From positions 13,847,145 through 13,911,144 of the forward strand of contig JAZBQD010000025.1 of NCBI GenBank assembly GCA_036583965.1: a DNA stretch of 64,000 bases, read 5' to 3'. The DNA is from Prunella strophiata (Eukaryota > Chordata > Aves > Passeriformes > Prunellidae). Below, piece after piece: positions 35,230 through 51,300 of this stretch (its first letter is position 1; the number at the start of each line of letters is the position of its first letter). Made by a program: the position numbers and the translations under genes. Under the pieces are notes generated by a model that ran no database searches, was not told where the DNA came from, and worked only from the letters and a program-made list of their open reading frames with translations.

Positions 35230-38200
35230 GATGGAGATATCCTGGCTTCCAATTTTCCTGTGGACACTCAAGTTGCTTACATCCTAAGTCTTGGAGTGGT
35301 GAAGGAGTTCAGAAAACATGGAATAGGTAAGAGGCTGCTCAGTGCCAGCTGTTGGTGTATTTGCCAGGTATGACTGAAGGAGCTCCAGTATCTCCCTGCA
35401 GTATCCCTGTGGGAATGAAAGGGTTACCTGTGACTGGTACCAGCAGGTGGGATAGTGCAGGTGCACTGGGAGGTTTTTACTGGTGTGGGCACAACACAAT
35501 GTGCAAATATTTCCACAGAGCACAGGCCTTTGTCAATCTTGTTGCCAGGGGCCAGCTGAGCACACCAAAAACTCACACCAGTGCTGCTGAGAGTGTCTGA
35601 AAGTGTAAGAACTTCACCCAGAAGCAGGGTTTGAAATTTATTTTCTTTCTGGGTATCAGCAGTGTGATCCCTGATGCAAAAAGCAGAGCTGCTTTTAATC
35701 TTTCATCTTCAACAGATAGAACAAACTGTGAGAAAGCCACAAAGGGAACTGGAAAATAATGTAACTTGTGCTTGATTAGATCTCAAATGTACAAGTCAGC
35801 TCTGACTGTCTGCTGCCACATGCAGCATTCCTGCAGCCATTTGAAATCCTGGAGTCAGAAAGGCTTTCTCTCTTGAGAGCAGTTGTGTTCTGTCACCAAG
35901 TGCTGCCCTTCTGGTGCCATTTCAGGCAGGGTGTGGATCTCTGATCTGCAGAAGGGAACGGGCCAGGTTTGGCAGCATGACCCAGGGGTGCACACCTGGA
36001 GTCTTCTTCAGTGGATAACTCAGCACCTCCAAGTCCTCCCTTCTCCCCCAGGCACGTTTGGAGAGGTGTAAACTTAAAATATATATAAAGAAATGACCAT
36101 AGAGTCCTTGGTGAAAGCACGTGTTTAAACCTTCCATTAAAATGCTACTGGAGAGAATTTTCCAGTACAAAGAAGAAAGTGGTAGCACAGAATGATCACA
36201 GAGGCTGGTAAAGAGATCTTTCTGTAAAATTATGGTTTTCAGTCTCCTCCTAATTTCCAAATCCTGGTTTTTTCACCCAGTTCTAGCTTGCTGGAATTTT
36301 CTCCTTTCAGAATCAGTATTTCCTGTATCCATTCCATCTGCACAGTGTGTTGCTGTGCTCTCTCAAAAACTTTAAGGTTGCACCTGTAGCAACACCTAAA
36401 AAAAGCTGCTGCTGCTTTTTCTGAGACCTTTCTCTTGAGTTTTTCTAGTGGTGTTTGAAGCTGTAGCCTTTCATGCAGGAGGCTTTTCACTCCAACCATG
36501 CTTCTGAGCACTGAAGCTCTGATTTTCTCTGATTTTTGTAAAAGGGTTTGGTTTCTAGTTCTCTGCTGTTCTTAAACCACAGGACAGCTGGATTCCTGTG
36601 AGGTAGAAGACTGGAATATCTCATAACAAAATTGAACTGCTCTGTTGTCAGTATCTCAGTGGTTTTTTGGTCTTGGCTGATGTAGATTCTCACTAAGTAT
36701 CAAGAGAACACGAAGTCACTGCTGTTGACTTCTGCTCTGAAATCCTGAGGCTCCTCCAGGGAGTCCTGCAGGCCCTGGGGATTGTGAAACAGCAGCAGCC
36801 ATCTCCCCTGTGTGTCAGGCTGATTCTTCAGCCTGGTGTTACCACGCCTGCTGGAAGTTCCCATGCAGGTTCTGCTGGGTCCTTCCTGCCACATTGGGGT
36901 GGTGTGGATGAACCCCAGGTCATGTCTCTTGGGGCTGGAATATCCTCTGTACCCTTCTCTGGCTTTTCCTGCTGGCTGCAGCAAATCCAGGTTGAATGAG
37001 GCTGTCTCCACTCCTCCTTAGAAGGTATTTTAAAATCCCAGCAGTTCTTAGATTTTGATTCAAGTTCAGCAGACACAATACAATAACCTGCTTGTGAAGT
37101 CCTGTTTTGACACTCTGTTGTACCAAATGGCTTTGAAATAAATACATGTATGGGGTGGAACTGATACCATTGAAAATGAGTCACTGACCTCCCCCAAAGC
37201 CAGGAGTTGGTGTGCTGGGGATGAGCAGTATTGTCAAAGTTCTGCCTCATCCTTGTGGTTATTGAGTCAAAGGTTTGTGTCTTTAAAATCTCTGGATTTT
37301 GAAGCTGTGCTCATAGGTGAGGCCATGTATAGAAACCATGTAGAAGGTCCTGTGAGAACTGGGTGGGATGTGGGGTCTCCAGGTGTGTGCAGCAATCCCT
37401 GATGAGCAATCTCTGCTGCAGGAGGGCTCAGCTGGGCCCCACACACACTGTGATCCTGCTGCCTTCCCTTCAACAGGTTCCCTCTTGCTTGAGAGCCTGA
37501 AAGATCACATCTCCACCACTGCCCAGGACCACTGCAAAGCCATCTACCTGCACGTGCTCACCACCAACAACACAGCAATAAACTTCTATGAAAACAGAGA
37601 CTTTAAACAGCACCACTATCTCCCCTACTACTACTCCATCCGAGGGGTCCTCAAAGATGGCTTCACCTACGTCCTCTACATCAACGGCGGGCACCCACCC
37701 TGGACAATCTTATATCCTTTCCCTGCAGGCTGCTGAGCAGAGCCAAACCCTGGCTTGGGTTAACAACAGCAGAGTGTGGGGTAGATGTGGGAACTGAAAC
37801 CTGCTCAGATGTGGGTTTAATCTGGAGCAGGAAGGAAGGAGATGTTAGAGTTATGTGATGTAGGATGGTTGGAGCAAGTTGGATGCCAGTGAGAGCGAGT
37901 GCTGGTGTTAGGCCAAAGTTCTGGGTGTGCTTTGGCTTGTAGGGTGCAGGATTTGGCCTTGAACAGGGCAGAGAAACCCTTGGTCTTGCTTCCTGTGACC
38001 TGGGATCCCCTGTGAGCCCGGGCTGGCCTGGATCTCAGCAGGCTGCTCCCACACTGACTTAGGGGGTTTGTTTCAGCTGAACGGATCATAAGAAACTTGA
38101 TCCTTCCTGGGTGTAGCTGGTCAGTTCCAGCCTCCCTGGGCAGGGGGATGGATTGCTGTTCTCACAGGATCTTCTGTGGAGTGCAAAGGGAACTGCTCAG

Positions 38201-38590
38201 AGGAGGAATTTCCCACAGCAGCTGGAGCTGCCATTCCCAAATTGCCATCCTTTACAGGGCAGAGCAGAGCTGCTTTTGATAGAAAGGTGAAGGCAGTGAT
38301 TGCAAGGAGCAGACCTGGCTGAGCTGAGCAGCTTCCACTGTCAGGGGTCCCTGCAGGCAGGGCAGGTCCAGGAGTGATTTATGTTCTTTGCTAAGTTGCA
38401 GTGTCAGTGTTGCTGTCCTTAACTGGTGACCACTGACTACCTACAGCACATTGGCTCCACACTAGCCAGCCTGAGCCCATGCTCCATTCCCCAGAGGATA
38501 TACAGACAAGCCCAGAGCCTCCTCTGCAGCCTCCTGCCCTGGTCTGGCATTTCTGCCAAGAGCAGCATCGAGTACAGCCGGACAATGTGA
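35230..38590 (+). CDS. NAA60: NAA60 (NatF), N-alpha-acetyltransferase 60 (5' partial)
   Basis: Golgi-anchored GNAT enzyme that acetylates the N-termini of transmembrane proteins facing the cytosol. Three 3' coding exons are present: 35230-35326, 37477-37711 and 38434-38590. They encode DGDILASNFPVDTQVAYILS, the acetyl-CoA loop RKHGIGSLLLESL (Arg-x-x-Gly-x-Gly), LHVLTTNNTAINFYENRDF, GFTYVLYINGGHPPWTIFDY and a C-terminal amphipathic segment ending SSIEYSRTM, almost identical to mammalian NAA60. The last intron is AT-AC: it starts ATATCCTTT and ends TCCTTAAC(N10)/exon, and this restores Phe-Asp at the junction. The N-terminal half must lie in or before the gap. The upstream exon phase at 35230 is 0. 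Confidence 0.95.
37712..38433 (+). other. U12-type AT-AC intron of NAA60
   Basis: The 5' splice site is ATATCCTTT at 37712. The branch-site match TCCTTAAC lies at 38416-38423, with the branch A about 12 bases before the 3' end. The intron ends in CAC at 38433. All three features fit minor-spliceosome introns, and no GT-AG pair here joins WTI to DYLQH in frame. Confidence 0.85.
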
Positions 38591-38770
38591 CGGACTGGGG
38601 GTGCACAGGAAGTGCAGGTGGGTGCTGGGGACAGCTCCCTTCCCTGCCACGGCCACTGTTCTGTGAGAGAGCCTGGAGTGAGCTCATCTGCTGCTGTGCA
38701 AGGTGTCTGGGCATGGCTGTGCTCCAGCTCCAGCCAGCAGCTGAACTCCTGCAGGTTTCATCTGAAGGGA

Positions 38771-38776
38771 AATAAA
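38771..38776 (+). promoter_or_regulatory. Poly(A) signal of NAA60
   Basis: AATAAA about 180 bases after the NAA60 stop codon. More distal sites for longer 3' UTRs cannot be excluded. Confidence 0.6.
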
Positions 38777-41558
38777 ATTCTGACCTTGTTTACTGGAGCC
38801 CAAGCCCCAACAGCAGGTGGAACCTGCTGTCCCTTTCCTTCTCCCAGCTGCTGGAGCAGCATGCAGGACCCACAGGTGCCTGAGCCCTCAGTCCCAGCAC
38901 AGCAACTGGAAGCCCCAGTGCTGCCAGTGCCATTGCACGTGTCTGACGTTTCCAGGACAGTGGCTCCCCAGCACACCTTCCCTAAGTGTTGCCCTAAAAC
39001 ATCTGCCCTCTTTTCTTTCCTTAGGATTGTTTCTCCTTCCACCTGACACCCTGCTCTGCACTGGTTCCAGCGATGACAGCTCTTGGCCGGTGACCCAGCC
39101 CCCGGATGGGACTCCCTGTTCCACAGGGCCTGACCTTTGGTAGAACTTCACCCTGGGGCTGCAGCCCCGGCTCCCCTGGGCGGGGCGGGCCCGGCTGTGC
39201 GGCAGCCGCGGCCCCGGTGTCACCGCCCCGTGTGCATGCTGCACCGTCCCCGCACCTCCCTCCTCCGGTTTGCTCCTCCCCACACCCGCGGTGTCGGGGT
39301 TCAGCTGCTGCTCCCGCCCCATCCACAGCTGCTGAGAGCAGCTGGGGGAGGTCCATGGATCTGCACTGAGGAACCACGTACATGGACTGGGAGAGCCCTG
39401 GCTGCCAGGGCAGAGACTGCCCTTGCTGCTGGGGTAGGGGGCAGCTGGGGCAGGGGAGAGGGAGGAATGGGAATCATGTTTAGGTCCTGCCACATCAGCT
39501 GCTGGTGCGTCCTGTGGGGAACTTACAGGGAGAGCAACTGCCTCGCATGAGAAACTACCCAGCCCCACCCACCAGCCCTCGGGAGTGATGTAAAAAGAAG
39601 CATATAATTCAGGATGCATAAAGTAGAAGGCAGGGAATGAAATTGCTATTTCATAGTGAAATATATATGTATTATACTGTATAGCTCTTTCTGCCTTTGT
39701 CCAGGATGGAGTGGAGCAGGGGAGGGGAGCTGGGAGTGTAGAGTCTGGTCCAGAGCCCTTCTCCCCTTCCTTGGCACCAGGCTGGACTTTGCAGGATCTT
39801 GAGGGAGGGGATGTGTGCACAGATCACAACAGCTTTTCCTTGCTGAGGGAGGTGCCCAGCTGCTCAGTGCTGTGCTTTGGGCTGTGCTGGGCAGTCTCTC
39901 ACTGGACTGAGTAGCTCATGTGGAGGCCCCAGAGCTGCAGCCAGGCCAGGGGCCCTGCTATATTTCCATGACAATTCCCCCTTCCCTGGCCAAGGCTCTT
40001 CCCCTGCTCAGCCCCATGTTCCTTATTCCAACCTCATTTTTTAACTGGCACTGGAGCAGAGGGATCCATGCCAGAGCAGGGCCTGGATGGGCTGGCACTG
40101 CCAGCTGTGGCAGGAGCTGGGCAGCACCTGGGGGTGACACAGGGGCTCAGGCTGGGCCTTAGAAGAGCCAAAAAGCATATTATGACCTTGCACCCAGGAT
40201 GGGCACAAGAAAGCCCTGTCAGTGACCAGCCCCTGGGTGGGATTTCACCAATCAAAGGATGCAGGAGATGAGCTGCTGTGACTGGTGCCAGGCTGGAGAA
40301 CAGGCAGCCTCAGGGGCTGGCACATTTGGTGTCTGGCAGCAGCACCAGGCTCCTCTGGGAGTTGCTGGTCCTTCTGGGACTCAAAGACAAGGCAAAGAGG
40401 TGTTTATGAGGAGTCAAACAGGGCACTGATGGAAAGCCCAGCCTTTGAGACCTTCAAGCCCCAAGGTGCCAGGGCTGCCCTCGCAGTGGGCCTCCTCCAT
40501 CCCGTATGACATCTCTGGCTCCCCTCTAGCTCAGCAGTGCCAGTGGCAGTGGGCAGGCAGCTCCTCCCCCAGCCCCAGTGCCTCCTCAGGGCCCCTGACA
40601 CCCTTCCAGCCTCACTTGTTACCAGTACTTGGGGTACTTTTGCTTATCCACTTGTACTTAACACATCTGTTGGTTGAGAGTTTCTTTAGCAGTCCCAAGC
40701 CCATTTTTTATCAGCACTTGCTTTCTCTGGACCAGAATGAAGCTCTTCTCTCCTGACTGCCTGGGGCTGATGTGTGTCTGTGTCCCCAGTTTCTCCCCTG
40801 CCCCTTACACAACCCAACTCCACTACTTGAGCACATCCAAGGGAGCTGTGACTGGTCTGTGTCCTCCTACCCCTCTGTCCTGAGGTGTCAGCCCTGTCCC
40901 CTCCTCAGCCCATTATTTATTGAAGAACCTCTCACTACTGTCTTCAATTAAACCAAACCTCTTTTTGAGTTGTCTGTCCCTGCAGAGAATCCGCCTCTGA
41001 GCAGCTGCTTGAGCTCTGCCCCACAGCAGGGTGAGCACAGACCCTTTTCTGTGGGGTTTGGGGGATCCTGGGGGAGCTGCTGCTGCTCCAAGCCAGGGAG
41101 AGGGGGGCCAGGAAGGGGAAGCAGCTCCACCAGGGCTGAGCCTGCCCTTCCAACAGCACTGCAGGATGGGTGGGTTTTCCTAAGGCTCAGCTGCAGTGGA
41201 CGGGGCCTTGTGCAGCTGCAGCTCTGGGCTCCTCACCCGCCGTGCCCACTCCAGCCAGGACCAAGGCTCCTCAGGCTCAGCCAGTGCTTGGGAGGTGCTC
41301 CTGCACCTGGGACAAGCTGCTCCCAGCCCCTGCCTGGAGCCCTGGGGAGCACAAGCCATTCTGGTGCAACCCAAACTCTCAAGGGCTGCAGTGGTGCAGC
41401 ACCTGAGCCAGCCCACACCTCTCCTGCCACGCACAGCTCCAGCCCCTCACCTCTGGCCTCTGTGCTCCCCCACCCTGCACCTCCCCAGCTCTGGGCCACC
41501 ACTGGCTCTGCACCAGCCCTCAAGAACGATCCCAAGTGTTAAACTTTCAGCAAAGCCA
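38777..41558. other. NAA60-NUDT16L1 convergent intergenic region
   Basis: About 2.8 kb between two genes that converge. A GC-rich patch at 39160-39330 and an AT-rich patch at 39590-39690 are present. No exon, RNA gene or recognisable retroposon was identified. Confidence 0.5.
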
Positions 41559-41564
41559 TTTATT
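41559..41564 (-). promoter_or_regulatory. Candidate poly(A) signal of NUDT16L1
   Basis: AATAAA on the minus strand (tttatt on plus), about 540 bases downstream of the NUDT16L1 stop codon. It is the first canonical hexamer I see in this 3' flank. Confidence 0.5.
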
Positions 41565-42101
41565 CCACTTTCCTGCTCCCACAGATCTCCAGGCAGGGAC
41601 CCACATGAGCATCCCCAACGCCCCAGAGGGAATTCATGGCACGGCTGCCCCATTGTGCCAGCACCCAGAGTGGGAGCCTGGCCACTAACATGGGCAGAGG
41701 TGCTTGACCAGAAGCCCCAGGCCTCAGCTGGTGCCCAATGCCAACACAACCACATCCAAGTCAAGACGGGGCCTTTAAAAAATTAGATGTTTTGTTCTTT
41801 ACAAATGAAAGGGGGACCTGACAGCAGCAGTGTGTCCCTGAAATCAAAGCGTTATTCTAAGGCTCTGGCGCCCTCACGTAAGCACATGAACTCTCTGCAG
41901 GGGCTGTGCAGGTTGATCTGGGAAGCTCACTAAGAGTTTAATGGCCATAAAAATAAAATCGCTTTTCCCTGCTTTAGACAAACCCAACCCCTCCCGGCTG
42001 GGCAGTGGGATCGCGTGGGCAGCCACTGCAGCCAGCCACGGGTCGGAAAGTTACAAGTCTCTCAGCTCACCCACTTTTAATTGAGCGCCAAGGCGGCGGC
42101 G

Positions 42102-44610
<2,509 letters not shown>

Positions 44611-44848
44611 GCGCGGGGGGAAGGAGGGGCGCCGAAGAGCACGCCGGGAAGGAGGCGGGGGCGGGAACGAGCGAGCCCCCCCCCCTGTGCCTTGGCCACG
44701 CCCCTTCGCACCAATCCCCGCCCCGTCACTTTGGCCCCGCCCCCTGTCCATTAGCCCCGCCCCTCTGTCCATGGCCCCGCCCCCAGCGCCCGGCCCGAGC
44801 CCCCCCGGTTCCCCCGGTGCACACGGACTCGCGTGGCTGCTCCACGGG

Positions 44849-44854
44849 TTTATT
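44849..44854 (-). promoter_or_regulatory. Poly(A) signal of MGRN1
   Basis: AATAAA on the minus strand (tttatt on plus), about 510 bases beyond the distal MGRN1 stop codon and about 510 bases before the NUDT16L1 start codon. Confidence 0.65.
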
Positions 44855-45365
44855 ACTACAAACATAGACGGGGAGGGGGGGGGGATGTGCCCCGGGACCC
44901 CCCGCAGAAGCAGAACAAGGCACACGGCGTGGGCAGCGCCGGGCTCTGCGCGAACGGGGGGCGCGGGGGTCACCCCGAACGGAGCGGGACGGGGCTGACC
45001 CCCACGTTCCCCCCGTGACCGCCTCGGGGCGGGCCGGGGCTGACCCCCGCACTCCCCCGCTCCCGCGGAGCCCTGCGCCCCGGCAAGGCAGGGAGGGCCA
45101 CAGCTATGTACAGGGGCAGTGACAGCAAAGGGCTGTGCTCGGTAAGTACAAAATATACATCGGTAGTGTCCTTCATCCGCCGACTCGAACCCCAAACCCC
45201 CGCCCCGGCCCCACAGACACGTCCCACGGAACAACACGACACCAGCCCCTACCCACCGCCAGGAAACATGCACAGGCTGCGCCGAAACCGCGTCGGTGCA
45301 CACCCCGCGCTGCGTCCCGGGAGAGCCCGGCGGGGGCCGGCGGCACGGGCAGGGTCCGGCCCCGC

Positions 45366-48300
45366 TCACGAAAGGCTCTGCTCATCCTCCAGGTGCAGAC
45401 GGGTCTGCTCGAAGAGAAGGGGCTGCGTGGGGCTGCCGGTGCCGCGGACGGGGAGCGTCTTGGTGAAGTCGGACGAGCCTGGGTGAGGAGAGGGAGTTCA
45501 GTCCCAGTAATGGGAGCCCTGGCGGGGTGCTCAGCCATCCCTCCCACCCTGGGCTGACCGCAGGAGATGAGGCTGGAGCCAACCACTCATCCCCTCAGAT
45601 GCAGGCTGAGTGTCACGGGTGGGACACAGGACGCTGAGGGGGGACACTATCTGCCACATCCAGGGGCCTGGATGTTCACGGTGCCCAGGAGGCAGCAGAG
45701 CCCACGCTCAGCAGAAAACAGTGGGGAGGGGTTTCTGCTGCCCAGCCTGGCGTCCTGGCACTCAGGGGCAGCAGGAATGCCGTGCCAGGAATGGGAAGGG
45801 AGTGAGGACAGAGCCAGCAGTGCAGCCTGGCTGGTTTGCTGTCCCTCCTTCCCTGCCCCGATGGCCAGGACCAGCCCCATCCCCGCTCTCTGCCAGCATT
45901 CCCAGGAGGGCCCTGCTGCCCCACACAACAGGGATGCATAAGAAGAACGAGAAGACGTACCAGCTTACTCCTCTATACCAACAGAGCAGGAATCAGGACC
46001 AAGTGCTGCCCAAGACAGGAGGGAGGAAGGCAGACAGAGAGGGAAGGAGACATTAGAGAGGTAACTCAGAACAGACTGCGACTCTACGGAAGAAAACAGG
46101 CTGCAACGACAACAGTCAGAGGTGAGGACAGCGCAGTGTCCCACGGGCGTGCTCAGAGCACGGCACCCTGGGACCCTCCCTGCCGTGACAACACTGCCCC
46201 AGTCCCCCAGCTGCTGGCCCAGGTCGCTCCCCTCCCTCACCCAAAAGCAGGAGCACACTTGGGAGCACACAGGAGGCCTTTGTCACACAGAACTGTGCTG
46301 GGAGCAGCTGTGGCCCAAAGAGAAGAAAGGAGGGGAAGGACAGAGACACGAGGGCGAGGGAGGAGGAGAGAGAAGGGGGCCAAGTTACCTCTGTATAAGC
46401 CCCCCTTGCCCACCGCTCACCCTGCCCACTGGAAGTGGGAGCCCGTGCACGGGGCAGGAGCGTTCCAGTCCCATCCCGGGCTGTGGGACACAGCCCCATA
46501 GACTCCCCCGCCCCGGAGCTGCGGCGGCAGCCCCGGCCCCGACGGCGCGGCCGTTACCTGGCAGGAAGACATCGACCGGGGCGTCGCTCTCGGAGCGCGT
46601 CAGGCTCCGGCTCTCGCCGCAGCCGCCGTCCTGCAGCACGTCTTCCACCGAGGGCGGGCGGCTTCCTGGAAGCAGCCGAGAGCGCGGCCCCTCAGCCCCC
46701 AGCACAGCCACGGGCGCTCACGGCCAGCGTGGGTTCAGGTCTTGCGTGTGAGGGAGCCCCCCAGGCCCCCCCAGCCCCACTGACGTGCCAGCAGTGCCGG
46801 TCACATTGCCCGGGTCATAGTGCCAAAGGGCCACCTCTTCACAAAGCGTGCCCATCACTCCTCTCTCACCCCATCCTTGTCCCCTCTGGGTGCTGACTGA
46901 GCACCAGAGACCCATCCCAAGGACCCAGAGGCCCATTCTGAGTGCTCAGTACAGTGGATGTGCTCTCCCCAGGACCCCAGTGGTGTCCTCACTGGGGCAA
47001 GGAGAGCTCATGGCATGGAAAGCTCTACCTGAGTAAAGCTCAGAGCAAGGTGACATGCTTGGCAAATAAACCAGGGAGATCTGTGGATTTTGCCCCCTTG
47101 CCTCCAGAGATGGACTTAGGGGGCTGGATGTTTCTGAGCTCATTTGTTCATTCCCCAATTGTCCCTGTCCCACCACAACAGCACTGAACACCAAGGCCTG
47201 GCTGCACCCACACCTACCCTGCTGCACCGATGAGGCCTCCTCCATCTCCTCCCCTGCCACGCTCTGTAAGGAGGGACAGCACAGGTTACTTCTGCAGCTG
47301 CAGGCTTTGCTGTGCCATTCTCCTGCTCTGGCTTTCCCCAGGGAGCTGTGCTTGAGGCCAGGGCTTGTTTCAGGGCAGGAGCACCACAGGCTGGGATGGA
47401 GTGGTCTTGCCAGTGGGCACTGGAAGCTCCTAATGCCCAGCTCCCACCCCTGCCCCAAACACTGCTGGGCTCGCCCAGGATGCTGGGGAAGGTCAGCTCT
47501 GCCATGGCTCCAGCTGAGGGGTTTTCCACTCCCAAAGAGGTGTCAGGAGCACAGGGAGTGGCTACATCCTTCCTCATGGAGCCCTAGGGGTAAATAAAGC
47601 AGCCAAGACTCTTGGCTTGGGGTGATGGTCCCTCAGGAGGCACCTGCCATGTCCCAGAAGCCCCCCTAGCAGAGCACACACTTACCTCTGGAGAGCTGCT
47701 CTCCCTCAGGACCAGCTCACCCCCGCTCAGCACCGCCTGCGAGTCGGAGTCCTCAGAGAGCTTCTCCTCATCCTCCTCATGGATTGGGGATGAGGGAGAC
47801 CGTAGTGTGCTGCAGCAAGAGAAACTCCATTTGCAGGGAGCTGCCAGCACCCTGGGGCCTGGAGGACTTGGGGGCAGCACAAGCCAACTCTCATGAGCAG
47901 GAGCTTGGACTGGGGAGCTGAATTCACCAGGGCTTCCTGTACTGGCCACATGGAGAACAGCAGCAGCAGGGTGGGACAGAGCCAAGTGGTGCCAAACTCC
48001 AGCACAGCAACAAGAGGCCCAGGTCCCACTGCTCCTCACACTTTCAGGGCTCCCTTCCCAAGTGAAAATCTGGGCTGGAGCACAGTGAGGAGTGCCAGGA
48101 ACAAACCCAGTTTGATCTGATCTGAACAGCCCCATATCCTCACCTAACCCCTCCATCACAGGGCCAACAGAGGAGCCTTCAGACAAGAACTACAGGGTCT
48201 CAATTCAGCACTTTGTGCTTTGAAATCCAGGTCACTCCTCTCCCCATTCCTTTGCTCCTGAGGAGCTCCATGGAAAGCTGAAATCCAGTAAGGTCTGGAC

Positions 48301-51300
48301 ATCAAATGTAAATTCTAGGACTAAGTGTATTGGGAAGGAGACATTTCCATCCCAAGTCTTTACTGTGGGGGTGGTGAGGCCCTGGCACAGGGTGCCCAGA
48401 GCAGCTGTGGCTGCTCCATCCCTAGAAGTGTCCAAAGCCAGGCTGGAAAGAGCTTGGAGCCACCTGGGATAGTGGAAGTTGTCTGTCCACAGTGGGGAGT
48501 TGCAATGAGATGAGCCTTTATGGCCCTTTCCAATGCAAACCATTTTGTGATTCTATGATTAAATTCTCCTTGTTAAAAATCCTCTTTTTTTTGGTGACAG
48601 AGCCAGCCCTTAGGAGACACAAGCTGTAACCTCAGGTTGAACACAGGGACAATGTCCCAGTTCTCTCCCTTGCACAATTACCTGCTGGCCTCCCAAAATT
48701 CTGTGCTGGCAGTGATGGCACCAGCCAGAGCCCTCTCCTGGCTCCCAGTGTGAGTGGCCACCAAGCCTCGGGGCTTGCAAGAGGAGCAGACCCGTGCCCT
48801 GCTGACCTGTCTGGAGACTTGCTGCGCTTGCCCTTTTGGTGGCCGCCCTCCAGGGCTCTGTCCATGGCCACGAGGGGGCGGCTGGCGGGCGGCAGCCCGT
48901 CCACCACGGCCGAGTAGGTAATCTCGTCGTAGAGAGGGGCCGAGGGGAGGGAGGGGGACACCGAGCGCAGGCCGTTCAGCGCCTCCAGCAGGGAGATGGG
49001 CTCGTAGCCCGGGGGGATGTTGTCAGAGCTCTGCGGGTGAGAAACAGGGGGAATGTTAGGAAAATATCACCGGGCTGGAAGGCCCCTGCCCCCCAGGCAG
49101 CCCAGCCACACAGCCACCCCTCCAGGCCTCCCTGGCTCCTTCCCTGGGCAGCCACACATTCCCCTCAGGGCTGCAATGCTGGTGATGCTCCAGGCAAGTC
49201 CCCAGAGCAGTGCTTGAGAGTGGCATCCCCCTGAGGTGCTTTCAAGAGCTGGGCAAGGAGAGTGAGAAAGCAGGCTCCTAAAAAGCTGCTATACAATACA
49301 TTTGGATTTTTTCCCCCCTGAAAGCTCCTCCAGTGGTTCAGAGACCCTTCCAGCTCAATGAATATCCCACTTGTGCTCCCAGCCATGGAACATGCAGCTG
49401 TTTCACAGCACCACCAGTGTCACTGAGGCAGAGCTGAAGGAGGGGAGCATGTGTGCACCAGCTGAGATGGCTCTTGAGGCCTACCCCAATTCCACTTCTC
49501 CCATGTCCTCTTGGCTGCTAACACTGGCTCCATGCACAGTCACCTCTGCTAAAAGGCAGGAAAGGGATCACAGAACCACTGACCTCCTAAGGAGGAAGGA
49601 AAACCACACCAATTCCCATTCCCTCTGTAAATCACAAAGCTGCCACTCAAAGGGACCTTTGCAAAGCCATTAAATCAACACTGGTTTAACTCCAAAAATC
49701 TCATGATCATAAAGACCTCGTGGACACAAATGGGCTTAATGCTGCAGCCCAGGAGGCCACAGGCAGCTCAGCCCAGCCTGGTGCAAATCAAGAGGTGACA
49801 CTCCCACAGTTCAGGCTACATTAAATTGAGATGTTTCAGCCCTGTATGCTCAAGGAGGTGGTTCTAAGTTGTACAGAGGATGGCACCGTGCTGCTAAGCC
49901 TGGCCATGAACCTCCACAGCTTCTGTGTGCCCCATGTCCCAGTCACACCTGCAGAGGAACCTGCCCAGCAGCTGTTCCAACACAGCCCCTAATTTGGTGA
50001 GAGCTGAGAGCTGAACTGACTCACCTGTGGTCACAGGAGGAGTTAGGTCTGATGGGGAGGGAAGAATGAGAGGCACCTGGGGCCAATCACCAACCCAAAT
50101 CCCAGTATTGGTCCTGTGAGGGTCCTTGTGAGCTTTGAAGATAAACAGCTCAGCTAAACAAGGAATGGGTTCCCAACTGCTGCCAGCTGCATGTGGTGGG
50201 GCCAAAAGCCATCTCCAAAAAACTTTCCATCTGCAGACAGCACTCAGCTGTGCTATTCTGTGTACAGAAAAATCAGGGAGACAAACCCCCTTGGATTCCT
50301 GTTTGGGGCTTTTTCTCCTGGCTGTGCAGAGCAGGCCCTGAGGGTTCAAAGGCTGCCTGTTGCTGTGGTGAAAGCTCAGGCACAGCTCAGAGGCTGGAGG
50401 AGGATTTCTCAGCTGAACACCCTCACTGGGACACCACTTCCTTCTGGGACACTCACAGCACACCCCCAGGAACACTGCCAGTCCCTGTGGGAGCCTTGCA
50501 GGGAGCCAGGTCATGCCAGAATGGGTTCAAACCTGAACCAGCACCAGTTTTTTTCTCCAGACCTTCAAGCCCAGCAAGCCTACAAGGCTGAGCATCTGAG
50601 CTGGCTTGAGCAAAAGAAAACTGCAACTTCCTTGATAGAGATGACAACCATGGCTGCATTTATGGGAGTACACAGAGGGCACAAACAGCCTTCCTGGCCT
50701 GGGGGCTCCCTCAGGTTTCCCCTTCCCAGCTCCTGGACCCCCACAATTGCCATTCATGCTGTCCCAGCACAGCACTCCAGTTACACACTGCCAAACCCAC
50801 TCAGAGGGTCCCCAGCCAAGACAAGCTCCATCCTTCCTGTTCCTGTAAAGCAAACCAGCCTGCCACAGCCAGTGCTCCTGAATGCAAGACCAGCTCCAGC
50901 TGTACCTCTACATGCCAGCACCACAAACCACACCAAGATGTGCCCACACCAAACTGCCAAGGGGATGAGGTAAGTGCAAGGAAGCTTTTGGGTGAGCAGT
51001 GGGGACTGCAGCTTGCCCACAGTCCTATGAAGCTGTGAAAACATCTTGGCCAGGAACCATAACTCAGCCAGGGGACAGTCCCTGAGAGTCAGCATCAGAC
51101 CCCTGTGCCAAGCTGCTTCCTTCTTGCTTGTTCCTCCACAGGCAAACCAGGGATGTCAGGGATCATCTGTGCAGGGTGGGAGCATCTCAGTGCCAATGTG
51201 AAGGACGTGGAGTGTCACAGCCTGGCAGGGGCACAGGCCAAACCCAGCGTGTCAGCAAGCCCTCATGTGACACTGCCACGTGCAGGTGACACTGCTGGCA

